64,000 bases of DNA. Origin: Amblyornis subalaris. Its lineage: Eukaryota; Chordata; Aves; Passeriformes; Ptilonorhynchidae. The notes beneath the pieces are model-generated. The model searched no databases and was not told the DNA's origin. It saw nothing but the letters and a program-made list of their open reading frames with translations. Where the stretch lies: assembly GCA_018881555.1 (NCBI GenBank), contig JACAXG010000063.1, positions 4,737,930-4,801,929 of the forward strand. Reading direction: 5' to 3'. Positions 1 through 12,990 of this stretch are shown in pieces. Within the stretch, counting starts at the first letter, position 1. Each line of letters begins with the position of its first letter. The position numbers and the translations under genes are program-made.

Positions 1-3000
1 TCTCATAAATTTTACATACGTTTGATGCCAGCTCATTTCAGAGGGATTTGTGAGTGCTAGTGCATATAAAATATCGGGTCCGTTACATATCNTTAGGGAA
101 GGATAGTGTTGATGAGAGCAAAAGGATGGAGGAGACTTAATTCATTAGGGAATGGTCACGTGGAAACAGTGGTGGTGTGCTGTAGTATTGAAAGGACACC
201 CACCCCTTTCAGTTTTATCCAGGGATGACTTGTACCATGGCCCCTAATTAATGTCTTTAGATTTACTCCCTCTGTTTACTAAGATACGACTGATGCGTTC
301 TTTGTTTATCTACCTGAAGGGATTAAACAAGGCATGTTCAAGAAGAACAAATCTTTATTAGGATTTGATACAAAAAACCTTTTCTGAAGCACGATTGCAG
401 CACTGCAATTTTAATTAGTTTTCACAAATGCTTCCAATTAACGCACACGGTATTTGCTTTTTAGCTACCAAGAAGATTCACTCAAATAGCAAATAAAAAA
501 GGAACTCTTGACATAAGCTTTCATGTGCAGCTTAGCAAAAAGACTGAGAGTAACTTATTGCTAGGAGATGGCAGTCTTTTTGCTTTGCAGAAAGTTATTT
601 GCTTTTGCTGTAGGTTTGGAACTGTTGTTCTTCTGGATGGTAATGAAAAAAAAGTAGAAAAAAGAAAAAAAACCCACCTGCCATGTTTTTCAAAGAGGTG
701 TTAGGAAACCTACTGGCTCTCTGTGTTTTAATGACCCTGATTTGTCTGTGGTGAAAGACAGGAACATTGACTAGTCTCCANTTTGTAGTGACCACTTTTT
801 GTTTGCCTCTTCAGGCATTTTGTTTTCTTATGTTTATGGCAGTTACTGGAGTTACTTATTTTCCTGGTTTGAGTTCCCTAATTGGAATTGCAGCGTGTGG
901 TTCAGGTTCTTCACATTAGCTGCTATTGTAGCTCAGGTAGCAAGCCCTGCCAGTCCTTTGACAACAGCTTTGCAAGTAGCTCTTTTGAGGAATCCATAAA
1001 CCTCTCAGGTGGAGAAACCATGCAGAATGCAAGTGGCTGCATTTGATTTTCTGTTTGTGTCAAACTCCTGTGTGGAAAATGCTGGATTATCCATGTGGTA
1101 CTGCTATGATACCAAAAAGTTAGTGCTTTACAGAATTTATTAAAATAGCATTAATTAGTCTTCTTTCTGTAAGCAGAACCTTGCTTCTAAGCATACTGGG
1201 TTATAAATATGGGAGATATACAGGAGAAATTCTTTACTGTTTGTTTAGGCCACTTAACATTTTCAGTGTCTGTAGGATGGCTGGGTTTGCTATATAGAGC
1301 ACAGTTTACACATTTGTGACTTAACATAAGGCAGGTTTAGAAAGTGGGGGTGGTGTGAGGGCCTTGGAGGTGGAAGAGCCATATCCCTCAAAAAGCTTCT
1401 TGCTATTGTTCTATGGAAAAAATGCTCTCAGGATTTTTAAGGTTTGGATAATAATTATAACTCCAAGTTTACTACCTCTGGGAGCAATCTGCTCCTGTGA
1501 CATAATAAGAAGAATATAGCTGTTTAAACCCTCTAAGGTTAAGATGAATGCCATATAGGAAAATGAGATCATTACCCAGCCTGAAGTTGTCTTCAATGCA
1601 ACATATTGCAGTATGCAGACAAGGTAGAAATTTGATGCTCATAGTTGGAGAGAATTTAATCATGGAATTTCATTACAAATTTAGCTGTTCAGGAAGTGTT
1701 CTTTTCAAGATGCTAAAAGGTTTAAATCTGAGAAGTCAGGCAGTAACTATTCTGAAAAATGTGGNTATACTGCAAATCAAATTGCAAATCATTGCAAATA
1801 AAAATCCAGTCCAAGGAAATTAGCCTGTATCTGTGCAAAATCATTATTGGCACTGAAAGGTCAAATGGAATACTGGAAGAATTGGATAGGAGGTAGTTTC
1901 AAGTCTTTGGATATATATAATAAATGGTGTCTGGTAGATTTTCTGCACTGCTACAGACTACAGCATGGGTGGCTAAATGAGATAGAGGCAGTACTTAATG
2001 CTAACAGTCCTTCATAGAAAGATGTCCTGGAAAAAACCTTCAAATTCCCAAGTAATATTTTATGTAAATGTCAGGATTCAGAAGTATAATGTGTATAAAA
2101 ATAATAATGTCAGTAAAAATTAAGCTGGGAGCTCTTAATGAAGTCATTTAAATTTGCTGCATTTATTGGGAAAATGAAGCTATTTGAAAAATGTGGTAGG
2201 GGAGGGCCTGGATACAAGTGCCCATGTGCATAATTTTCCACATGAACAATCAGTTTCACACATCCTGAGTTATCCTTAATGGGCAGTGACTGATGAGTCC
2301 CGGGAGTCTCTGCTCTGACCACAGGTGTTCAAGCATTGCTTCAGAAGGTAAATTTTGAAGCAAAGGGCTAAAATTAAATGACAAAAAATAGTGAGAAAGG
2401 AAACAAACTGGAATTATTATAAATTAAACCAGACAACAAATGTTGAACAACCCTGGTGTAATATATCTAAATGTTAGCAGGAGATACTGTAATTCAAGAA
2501 TATTCTCGACTCTTGGTTCCCTAATACTCAAGGAAAAAAAGAAAATTAAGTAAGGAGCTATTGAAATGTTTTTGTTAAGTTNAGGCATTGTCTTCACCTA
2601 TGGAAATTTTCTTTAGTAGGATCCCCAAGATGTGAGGCTTTTCAGTGCCCAGGTGGTGTTTTTGATTTCAGTCCATTTTCTGTGACCCTTTACCCTCAGC
2701 ATCCCAGGAGCCGCTGCGCTCAGCAGTGCCGGGTGTCGATGCGTGACCGACTCAGGAGGAACCTGTGGAATGCCAGGCAGCAGGTCAAGAACTGCTGTGT
2801 GTTTCCTAGTGGATTTCTCAGCCAGACCAACCAGCTCTGCCTTTCCTGACGAGAGGAGAGCTTGAACTGGTAGCCCAGCCTGCTTCCTTTAGTCCATAGC
2901 AGGTGCTGTCCTTCCCTGGAAATTCCAGCCATCTGCAGTGTAAAGCAGAAACCTGGACCGTCCAGTCACCTGAGCCTCCAGCTGCTCACTTGGATGTGAA

Positions 3001-5799
3001 TCCAGGAGCGAATGCTGGAGCTGGTGGAATTCTGTCCTACTTCAGCACAGTGAAAATACACTTTTGCTGCTTATAACATAAAAAAATATTGACACTACTG
3101 CAAGTTGCTTCCTGGGAGCGGCAGAGGCAAGGCTGGTGTGTGTTCTTGCGTGTGCACGTTTTATGCAAGCAAGGTTTCCACCCTGCTGGGAGGCATACTA
3201 ATAGCCAGATTAACATACTTTAGTTTTAAAATAACATGCTCCCAGTTAAGCAGGATTTAACCAAATCTTTCCCAGACTGCGGTAGGATGGTGGTAGCAGT
3301 GCTGTTCCTATGTTGTGAATTGAAAAAGTATGATGAATTTTAGTTTTGAGTTACTGCCTTGTATTTTTAATACCTTTTTTTTCCCTGAAAACACAAGGAT
3401 TGCTGCAGCTGTCGCTCACATGTTTCTGATGCAAAAAGGTGGGGCATTAACAGCAGTTGTAATATAGTAATTAACACCCAAACATTTCTTTAAAAGTAAT
3501 GGATCGATTGTGATTAGGGGCCTACAGAGAAATTTTCTGTAATAACGATGACAGGCTTGGAATAGTTTGTTGCATTGCATGCTGATACATTTAATCTAAA
3601 GATACAAATTCTATGGTATTGTGTTCTCTTAAGACTTGGAGTTCAGGATTTTTAGGAAGCAGCGGATGATACAGTACTATAATAAGCAGTTTTCTTGGAG
3701 ATCATATATGCTGGATTTAGAGATTTTCCACAGCTACCAAGTGGCACAGTCCCAGCACTGTGTTATTCCTAAGGAGTAAGCAAATACTCTGGGAAAGAAG
3801 CAAGCCAGAATTTGTTGCTTTAATTTGAAAATGTTCATAGTTGATTCTTCCAAAAAACCAGTTTCTATCTTTGGATGGAAACGAATCCTGTGGCTCTTAC
3901 AGTATTCAAACTAAGTAATTTCTGATTTAAATGGGAGCTTTACAGGCATAAAAACTGTTTGGATTTTGTCCATACTTTAGGGAGTTCAAAAATGAGCAGT
4001 TGTAATTTCCAAGTTCTTCAAATGATGGGAATAAAAAGCCATGACTTAAATAGCACAGTAGCTGCCTCCCAGGTTGTCCCAAACGGACTTGGTGAGGGGA
4101 CATTCCTTGAAGGGTTGTAGTGGAAGTGCACACTAAAGAGACACTTTGCTTGCTTGGTAAATGATGGGGTAGGTCCTGCTCCTATTCTTTAAGCCAGGTG
4201 AGCAGAATTCGATGAATGTGCAAGGCAATAAATTGTGTTTGGCAGAGTTTTTCAAAACTATGTGATATAATAAGAGGGCACGTGAGAGCTGACTTTTACA
4301 AGAGCTAATTTTATCAGGGCACTTCTATGACATCATGTGTGATGTTGCATTCAGGACCTGGGCATGTAATAGTGTTTTCTGAAAAGTTCTCATTGACTTC
4401 AGTGATTCCAGTATTTCNCCGTGTAACATTTTTACCCTTGTTTGCATTGCCAGACATGTATTAGCCATTAGAATAACAAACAAAAATTGCTCATATTGGG
4501 ATAATTTGCTTTTATTTTTCTTCTGAGAAACATCTTGCGAGACTGCAGCTCTGCTAATATAAAAACAAGTCCTTTTTGTGAACTAATCCCATCTGCTGAA
4601 AAAAGCCCTGCTGCCCAGGCAGGCTGTATTTCTCCCTGGTGGACTGGGTGCTGTATTGCTGTGGTGAATTGCATTCTTCTGCAAGTGGCCTTTGAAAGGA
4701 GAAGATAATAGCAGGTCACTCACAACATGATCACAGGTAGTCAAGAAATCAGTCTTTCTGGCTTGGAATATGGACAGAACATTTTGCATCCGGTGTGTAA
4801 GAATTATGTGGTACAGTAAGAGTCATTCAATCAAAATAGCTGGTAACTCTACGTTTGGGCAAGGTTAAAGAAAAAGAAAAAGGCACCATGAAATAGTGTT
4901 ATTGCTGTCCTGACCCTTGAGGATGCTTTCATAGTATCATCAGGTTTTGTGCATGCCAGCTAGTGCTTTGCTCCCAAGGAAGTGATTCTATGCAACAAAT
5001 ATAAAGTTAGATTGTAATTTCTGATATCGTCGGCTTTTGATAAAAATCAACATGGCATGCAAGGCTAAGTCCTATTTATTAAAACCAAAACCTGTCTTTT
5101 GATGCTCTCTGGAATTCTTTTAAATAACTATTCAGCAGTGAATGTTACTTCATATTGTTTACTTGGACCTGTTTTGAGTCCAGGATTACATTGCAGAGGT
5201 TCCTTTCAGACAAAAAGTGTTCTGTGATTGCTTTCTGTTTCCTCTTCCTTTTATAGTCCTGTTCTCAGCTGTTAGAGAGGTTTGATCCAGAGAGGAATAT
5301 TAGCAGCTCTGTTTCATACAGTTCTATCTGAGTATTTGCATACTCCATTTTTAATGCAACTTACGTGACTAATTTCCTCTGAATCCACTCCAGAAATAAA
5401 GTAGTTGCATTTGGACTATTGTGTTTTAATTGGTAGGGTTTTTTTTTTCCTTATGAATCTCTTATCATAACATGAAGTGCCACGCTGTTTCTTGGAGTCA
5501 TGATTATTTATCAAGTTTACAGTACAGTGAGCAGCTTGCTGCATCTTATGATTATGAAAGTATAGAGATTTCTAATGTGCTCTTTAGATTGTATTTTTCT
5601 TGATTTATACAATCTGATCTGGCTCTGTTCAGGCATTTAGTTTCTTTTTCTGGATAGTGATTTTTCTCTTCCATGCACATCCAAGAAATAGATTAGAATT
5701 AAATGCTGTACATTGGGGGNAAAAAAAAGTGCCACTTGGATTACTGGAAACAGCTGGGACTAGAATGCATTTCTCAAACACTTCTTTTAACATCTAAAG

Positions 5800-5925
5800 G
5801 TCATTTTACAGATGAATCCAGGAACACTAAGAAATGAAATTATGAACTCAGAATTCTGGCCGAGGTTATTTCAGCAGTGTATTATATCACTGTGTCAGCT
5901 CCACTGCACAGCCTTGGTGCTTGTT
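5800..5925 (-). repeat. Possible MIR-type SINE relic
   Basis: The stretch CATTTTACAGATGA near 5812 resembles the reverse complement of the MIR 3' half (CCATTTTACAGATGAGGAAA), and weaker similarity continues toward a sequence like the MIR 5' end. The copy is very diverged. A curated repeat library would be needed to confirm it. Confidence 0.35.
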
Positions 5926-6566
5926 ATGCCTCTCACTTTACGGCCCCTCTCTAAAACTATTGTATCCAAATAAACATCAAAAGTGGTTCTTGCATCAGAT
6001 GTGATGTAAATATCTGATTTCAGCAATAGTGCTCATTCCTGGCCGCTGTATTGTAGTCATGATCTATCCAATAATAATCCCTAAATGGGAAGCAATCATA
6101 CACAGTAAGCTGGAGTAGGACAGTGTTCCTGCTGAGATTAATTCAAGCATCCAGCAACCTGTACATTGAGTGGAACAATTAAGTTTATATAATTAGGTCC
6201 GCGTTTAAAGATACTTTGAAAGTTAAGCACCTTTATTTGAAAGGATTCCAGGTATTGCCATGAAGAGATACATGGCAGCCTCTGTCCCTCTGGTGTTTGT
6301 GTGGCTGGTGGCAGCTGTTGGCAGTGCCTGGCAAGTCCCTGTTCCGTGTTTAGCTCATGTTTGCACATTCCCTGGGATAAGCACGTGCACACCCAACTGG
6401 CAATCTAAGAAAAGGCATTTTGTGTGTTTTTAATTAGTCCTGCCTTGCCGCATTAAAGAGCTGGAAGGAGTGTTCACTTGAGAGCAAATTTGTTTTCTTT
6501 TCCTCTCTAAATGTCAACACTTAGCTTTAGTCTGCTCTGTAGTCAGAGATGAGGGTGTGAGTCTCC

Positions 6567-6719
6567 CGTTGTTGGCGGGACGGAAGGGCAGTGTTTGGTG
6601 CCTTTGGTGCAGCGCGTTTCTGTTGGCATTAGCGAGATCGCCGGATATCAGCTGCCTCTTAATCCTGACACAGCGATGAGGAAGTGTTCTTGAATCTGCA
6701 CAGAGTTCTCGGGGCTCCG
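6567..6719. promoter_or_regulatory. CpG-dense patch in intron
   Basis: Eleven CpG dinucleotides fall within 153 bases (first at 6567, last at 6718), while the surrounding intron is AT-rich and CpG-poor. It is too short to be a formal CpG island. Retained CpGs can mark an unmethylated enhancer or an alternative promoter. It lies just upstream of a MIR-type SINE. No TATA box or initiator stands out and no exon follows, so a regulatory role is only inferred. Confidence 0.25.
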
Positions 6720-6754
6720 TGTGGGCCACAGCTCAAAATGCAGAATTGCAGCCT

Positions 6755-6990
6755 TAGGGAAATAGTGTGGTGATAATGCGCAGCCCTGGGATTTGGGAGA
6801 TCCAGGTTCCATTCCTCCCCTTCTGCAACTTCTGGTGTGACCTTGCAGATGCATCTGGCATCTCAATTTATGTCTCTGTCTTGCAAACTGTTGGGAGACT
6901 GCTGCTAGAATGTGGGCTCGGTAGTACTTATGATGGGATGCACTTTACAGGGATTGAGTGCTGTCTTTGAACAATACTCAATAAATAATA
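6755..6990 (+). repeat. MIR-type SINE relic, near full length
   Basis: The order of segments follows the MIR consensus as I remember it. A GGGAGATCCAGGTTCCATTCC box is followed by the core-like TGTGACCTTGCAGATGCAT, then a pyrimidine-rich CTCAATTTATGTCTCTGTCTTGCAAA stretch split by changes, and finally ACTCAATAAATAATAG, like the MIR 3' end. Such copies are ancient in amniotes and rarely this complete in birds. Confidence 0.6.
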
Positions 6991-9976
6991 GAAGGGAAAT
7001 AAAAGGGATTTATACCACTTATAATAAAGACATTACCCCAAAAGATTAGTACTAATAAAAAATAACAGATGTAATATTTCTTTCTTCAGTATCCCCCTCC
7101 TCCATAACACAGTGTTCACCTGTCAGAGTTTCCAAAAGATAACTTTTGTAGTTCTTTCTACTACTGGGATTTATTAAGGTGCAGCAATATTTCTAGGTAG
7201 GACTTAATGGTCTGAAAGGTAGTATCCCATTTTCATGGCTGGGATGGGAACTATACATCATTTAGAAAGAAAACAAAATGAACCCAAGTAGTGAACATCT
7301 CTGCTAGATGGCTCAAGGAATAGTTGCTGGAACAGATCTCTTGTGCAAAGCCTGTTTTGTGTTGAGAGCTGTTTGATTGCTGTTTTGAAGTGGAATTATT
7401 TGCTGGTATGTTGTCCTTCTGCTGTCAGATTCCCAGGACCTTACAAGAGGATTCGGTGAAATGCTCACCTGACCTCTTTCCGTGCATAGACAAGATGTTT
7501 GTGAAGGACCTGAGAATGGATCAAAACAGCCCTTACCAAACCCTTTGAAAGCTTCCCACTCCTCCGTACTAGATTCTCCTGGGCAGTTGAAAGAATGTCT
7601 GTGTGTGTAGAGGCTGAGAGGGGAAATGTATTTTTTTTTTCCTGCCTTTACTGTGGGAGAAGGGTGTTGTTCATGTGCTGGAGTAAAGAAACCCTTGGCT
7701 TGTAGTCCAAGAGGTGAGCTGGAATGGATTGTTGTAGGCAATTTATCTTAATAGACCTGAGGAGGTCTGACAGCAGCTGGGACTTTGGCTTGCTGAATGC
7801 AAAGGTTGCGACTGTGAAAGTTCATTACGCTCTCTGGCTTTACATGTGGATAGCCTGAGCTTCTGAGATTAGACTATGCATCTCTGTCAACAGTACAAGT
7901 CGGGTATGGGAGTGGAGGAGAAGGACTACACTGCTTTTTTGTTTTTGAGGTCTGTCCAGATCAATTCCTTGCATCACGTTGGTAATTTCCCCTGGGTGGT
8001 TTATCTATTACCAGATAACACNGGGTTATTAAATACGTGTGCACAGCAGGCCCTCCTTATCTGCTTGTGCATTGTTACCCTCTGTTGCAGACATTCTCTA
8101 TACACATGTGCATTACAAATGACATGCCTCTATCTGGTTATAAATATTTTCCATTTGGAATTATCTGCTTCTGCTACAGAGATGAGAGGCGATCACTTGA
8201 GCATGAAAGATAAGGGACCAGAGGTAAGAAAAATAAAAATGATGAAGCACTGAGCTGCATACGAAATAAGTGACATAATCCACATATCCTATTAGATAAA
8301 GTGCAGCAAAACAGGTTTCCTTACATGCCTAGCTGCTGCCATGAATTCGAGTTATTACATGAATTCAGGTTGGTTGCCTACAGAGGGATTGAGGGGGAAG
8401 AAAGGAGGGGTTTTGCAGCAAACCTGTTATAACAGACTTTATTTGCCAGAAAGTTAGCTAGGTTAATGCATGTTAGAATTGTTAAAATTGGAAAAGCATC
8501 TCTTCTGGTTCCTAAGACTTGAAGCCAAAAATAATCAGGTAAAGAAGATGGAAAAATCTTGGTTTAAAATTAATTGGCTTCTGCGAATTCTGTCTTTTTG
8601 CCAATTTGCTGGTCTTTCATACAGAAGCAAGATGTACCTGATGAGACAGATGTTCCCAGTGTGGCAGCAGCCCTNGTGGTGAAATGACTTCTTGAGCTGT
8701 GCCAGGTGGCTGTTTTGCCTTTGTGCAGGGCAGTGGATCCCGTTCTGACCTGCTGCACAGGGAATTCAGGAAGGCTCTGGGATCCTTGCCAGAAGCAAGC
8801 TGACCAGTGGTCTCTTGGCTCCAAATCCAGGCGTTAGCTCTACTGTATTCTTGCAGGTGCTGTAATGATTTGCCTTTAAAGTGTCCTTTATGATCCAAGA
8901 AAATATCCAACACTTTTCTTTACCTGGAGACCAGAGTGTGCGTTCTAGGCAGCGCAATGAACGCACAGAGACAGAGCACAAAAATAATGAATTGGTAGGA
9001 TTTTGCCCCTTTCATATCATGTGTCAATCCACAATTGGTGGCACACGGAGGCCAATTGTGAAGTTAAACCTCATTCTGTATTGAAAAGTAATTCTCTCCC
9101 TCCACAGCAAAAGAAGCCATGTTTGTGCCAAGTGCCGAGGTAAAGAGGGATGTGGTAATTCCTGGGCCTTTGACATGGAAATAAATATTTCCCTAAAGGT
9201 AAAAGCACGAGGTTTGCAGAGATGGCAGCACCATGCAGCATGCATTGCTGTGCCCAAGTCAGCGGGGACTTCGAGGCTTTAGAAAATGCAGAGTGTTATG
9301 AGAGGGCTTTTATTTATTAATTTGTTATTTTAGCTCTGTTGGTGAACTTGCAGCTAAGAAGAGCTTTGAAAAGTCAGTAAAATGCATCTGTCTCAGCAAA
9401 GCATAGTGTGGGGCTTCATAAACATAATTGTTCTGAGGGATGAGAGCTCATTTAAGGACTCAGAGTGGAAGTCTGTTAAAGCATGAAAGTTACTGAAAGT
9501 GAGGCTTAATTGGCTGTTCTTCAAGCTCCTTCTCTGTGACTGTGAGGCAGTAATTTGTTATTTATGACAATGCTGTTTGTATCAATTACTTGAAAATTTG
9601 AAGTCTGGGGACAGACCCACAGGTGCTGTGGGACACTGGTGTAAGGGGCTAAGGCACCTTACATCGCTGAGCATNGAGCCTAGTCACTTCTCAATTTAGG
9701 GAGGACAGAGGCTTACAAAGATAGGCCACTTGCATGCAACTGGATGAAGAGCATGACCTATAGATGGTTTTCCTCTTGAGAAAGTGAGATGGCTGATGCC
9801 TTCTGACTCCTCACACTCCTTGCTCCATCCTGTCCTGCTTCTGCCACTTCCTGCGGAGGTAAAGTTGCGTGAATTCTTTAGCAATGCTTTGTCATACTGA
9901 ATAGGGAAACTTGACAAACAAAATCTTTGTCAATTTGTTAAAAACAAACAAACAACCTCTTAGAAGTGTTTGAACT

Positions 9977-10021
9977 TAATTATGTTAATATTAAACATAA
10001 TTATGGTGTGCTAATTATGTT
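9977..10021. repeat. Triple TAATTATGTT motif, partly palindromic
   Basis: TAATTATGTT occurs at 9977-9986 and again at 10012-10021, and its exact reverse complement AACATAATTA occurs at 9994-10003. The first and inverted copies flank a 7-base AATATTA spacer, giving a near-perfect AT-rich palindrome. TAATTA cores are homeodomain binding sites, so a cluster could be regulatory, but AT-rich introns produce such patterns by chance. Confidence 0.4.
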
Positions 10022-12384
10022 TTCTACATTTGTGAGGAGAGTTGTGCTGTGCTCTCCAGACATCTGTACCATATAGAGACAGGTGGTAGAGTGCAACATT
10101 TCCAAGTGCCATTTTCCCATTCCATATATGGCTGCACTTTCATTCCAATTGCAGATACTCATTCAGCTTACTGAAATTGAGTCCTTATTTGAGAGATTCT
10201 GCACTGAAAGGCAAATGCATCTATCTTTATAAGCCTGTTTGTTTCCATAATTAGACACTGAATCAACAGTGTATTGAAGATGACACATTTGCTTATTCCC
10301 TGTCTTCTCCCTATGGTGGCATAAAGCAGTGAAGCACAATAATTAATGAAAAAGACTGTTTATTATTCAGGCAACATATCTTGAAGTGGAAAAAAAACCC
10401 CAGAACATGGGTTAAAATGATATTGCTGAAGACCATCAGTGCCATAGCAAAGCGTGTGATTAGTTCTGAGGGGAGAGTCCCATCATTCAGGCCAGTTGGG
10501 CCGGGTGCTCTAAAACTGTCAAATTCAATTGAACTCAGATTTCTCATGTAAAACTCAGGAAGAACATGGAATACATGGGAAAAAACCTGACTCCAGTATT
10601 TTGCTAGGGCATCTTTAAAGTTCTTTCCAAAATAGTGACTTTTTAAGCTTCATTTACATGTCTTCTCTGTCCTGTGGCTGAGTGAAAATGACACATTTTT
10701 TTTCACTGCCTTATCTTTTCTTCTGGGAGAATCTGCCCAGTAGGTTTTGTAAGACAAAGGGTGCACATAATGCTCTGCTCAGCACTCTTGCCTTTGCAAA
10801 GCAAAGCTGATCTGTTTTAAATAACAAAGGCCAGAAATGCCTGACTGCAAAATACTGCTCTGTCTCCTGTGGACATGCCACGGAGTAAGTCACTGTTTGT
10901 GGGCCAGTGTTGAAGATTACGTAAAATGCAGCACTTTCCTCCACCTCCTGAGGTGATCCTGAAGTCCAGGGGATGATTCCTCTGTACTGACTGACCACGG
11001 GTAAGCCTCCAAGGTTCGCCTGAGACACTCAGACCATTCACTTCATTTGGAAAAAGTTGCAATGTAACCAGAAAATCAGAAGTGTGTCCTGCCTAGTGAA
11101 TGTCACGGCTGTAATGTGCGGCTGAAGTCATGCTGGTGCCGAGCCAAGATTCGGGTTCAGTTCCATTTCCATCTGTTTCCATACACGTAGCTATGAAATA
11201 GATTTTGTGTTTACTCAAGCTTCTAAAGTCAGTCCACATTAGGAAAAGTGTGAGACAGGAGTGAGAATAGCCCACTTACTGAAACCCAGTGACTGGGGGA
11301 ACAATGACTCTATCAAGGCTACTGATTTTCGAGTCCTTGATTAGAGCCTGCGTTCCTTTCATNCATTTTATCCTCAGTGGTGATGCTGCATTGTTGTGGC
11401 CAATAAAGCTTCCTGGAATTGCAAAGCTGCGAGCAGCCGCTTACACCGAGAACAAAGCTTTGATCTTCGTGTTTTGATATTCACCCTCCACACTGTTACA
11501 TTTTGGGAGTAGAGAATGGGTTTGTGCTATTTTTAGGTGCATACAATTACAGTAACATAAATGTCTTCTTTTCAATTTAAAGTGCTGTTAGCTAGAGGTT
11601 GGTTTGATAGTTCTGTTCTTGCTACAAATTTGTGTGTTAGGGGATGAGCAGTAAGAAAATGTGGTTTGGCACAGGCATGATAGAAATTAATGTGGGATTT
11701 TTTTACTTTATATAGGAGAAAAAGTGTATTGATCAATAAGCAGCAAGTCTAATACAAAATAGAATAGTGCTCTGTGCTATGTGTCTAAGTGGTTCATATT
11801 GTTTATTCCAGGTGATGCTGTCACAGACAAAAAATTGAATAGGTATTGGCAATATAATGTNGAAAATTCTGGGAATATATCCAATCAATTCCTAAAATAT
11901 TGCTGCAGTTTAAATACTGTGCTGGACACGATCAGCAGACTATTTCTTTTTAACTCTTGTTTTTATAAAAAGCTGTAAGTATCAGCACTTTTCTGTGATA
12001 TTCTCTCACTTCCAAGCAGAGTTCATTTGCACAAAGGTGTGCAGCATGCACAGTCCTGCAAGGCCTGTGGAACCAGCTGCACAGGCATCACACCTGGTGG
12101 CTGTCTGAGAGTCTTTACAAACAGGGATGAATTTAAGGAGTCTTTGTACTTGACCAGCTCTGTTCCTCTTTGTCAGCTTAAGAGAGGACACACCCACCTC
12201 CTTTCCAANGATGAACATTCAGTGTGGCTCATANNGTGTGCTTGCTTTTGATTTTCTGTGGCATTAACCTTTCTAGTGTGCCTGTTGTGCAGATCTGTTT
12301 GAGGTGACCAGTTCCCAGGGTGGAAGGCTGATGGTTTGAGAAGCTGCCTGGGCTCAAGGCAGAGATGTCCCCTGGCGTGGGAGC

Positions 12385-12435
12385 ACTTATTGCACATTAG
12401 CAATGTCCCCTGCACATTCCTAATGTGCAATAAGT
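12385..12435. repeat. 51-nt near-perfect hairpin
   Basis: ACTTATTGCACATTAG at 12385-12400 is matched exactly by its reverse complement at 12420-12435. Inside, after one C/C mismatch, AATGT at 12402-12406 pairs with ACATT at 12414-12418, leaving a 7-nt loop. The stem is therefore 16 bp, one mismatch, then 5 bp. The arms do not belong to any CR1 segment I recognise. It could form a cruciform in DNA or a stem in the pre-mRNA. Confidence 0.75.
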
Positions 12436-12724
12436 AGAAGAGAAAGTCTCATTGGNTAAGTTTAAAAGAAAAACCTGGTTGTATTTTATTGAGAAGCAAT
12501 TTGGGACAGCCAATATGACAGAAGTGCTCCCCCCATGCCACTGACTATGGGGGTTCTACTCCTTCCCCTGCTCAGTGCTGGTGCCATCCCTTGTCTGATA
12601 CAGCCTCCCCTCCCCTCCGTGCCCCTGGGGTTTAGGCCAAATGCAGAGAAAAATAAAACTGCTCTTCTCTAGGGCTTAAAGACAAAATAGACTGAAAAAG
12701 AAGAAATAAGTGTGGTGAACCCAT

Positions 12725-12990
12725 TTTGCAGATGGGGAGTTGATTACAGAATCACAGAATATGCTGAGTTGGAAGGGACCCATCAGGATCATTGAGTCCA
12801 GCTCCTGGCCCTGGACAGGACACCCCAAGAATCACATGAGAATGTGCCTGACAGCATTGTTCAAATGCTTCTTGAAGTCTGTCAGGCTTGGTTCTGTGAC
12901 CACTTCCCTGGAGAGCCTGTTCCCCAGGAGCAGTTAAGTGACTTGCGAAGACGTTCCCGGACTTGTGGAAAGATTTGGAATAAAGGGAAC
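12725..12990 (-). repeat. MIR-type SINE relic split by a CR1
   Basis: Left of the CR1 the sequence CCCATTTTGCAGATGGGGAG (about 12720-12740) matches the reverse complement of the MIR 3' half. Right of the CR1, GTTAAGTGACTTGCGAAGACG (split around 12933-12955) matches the following MIR segment (GGTTAAGTAACTTGCCCAAGG). The two halves are contiguous in MIR, so the CR1 at 12746-12932 was inserted into an older SINE. Confidence 0.6.
12746..12932 (-). mobile_element. CR1 LINE, 3' end fragment
   Basis: It begins with the reversed CR1 terminal repeats (ACAGAATCACAGAAT) and continues with GAGTTGGAAGGGACCCATCA and GATCATTGAGTCCAGCTCC, the reverse complement of the CR1 3' UTR. It is 5'-truncated, as most avian CR1 copies are. 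It interrupts an older MIR. Confidence 0.9.

Noticed and set aside
7313..7741. 142-codon minus-strand open frame
   Set aside because: Low-complexity, no domain, no splice or promoter context, and antisense to the gene. It looks like a chance frame.
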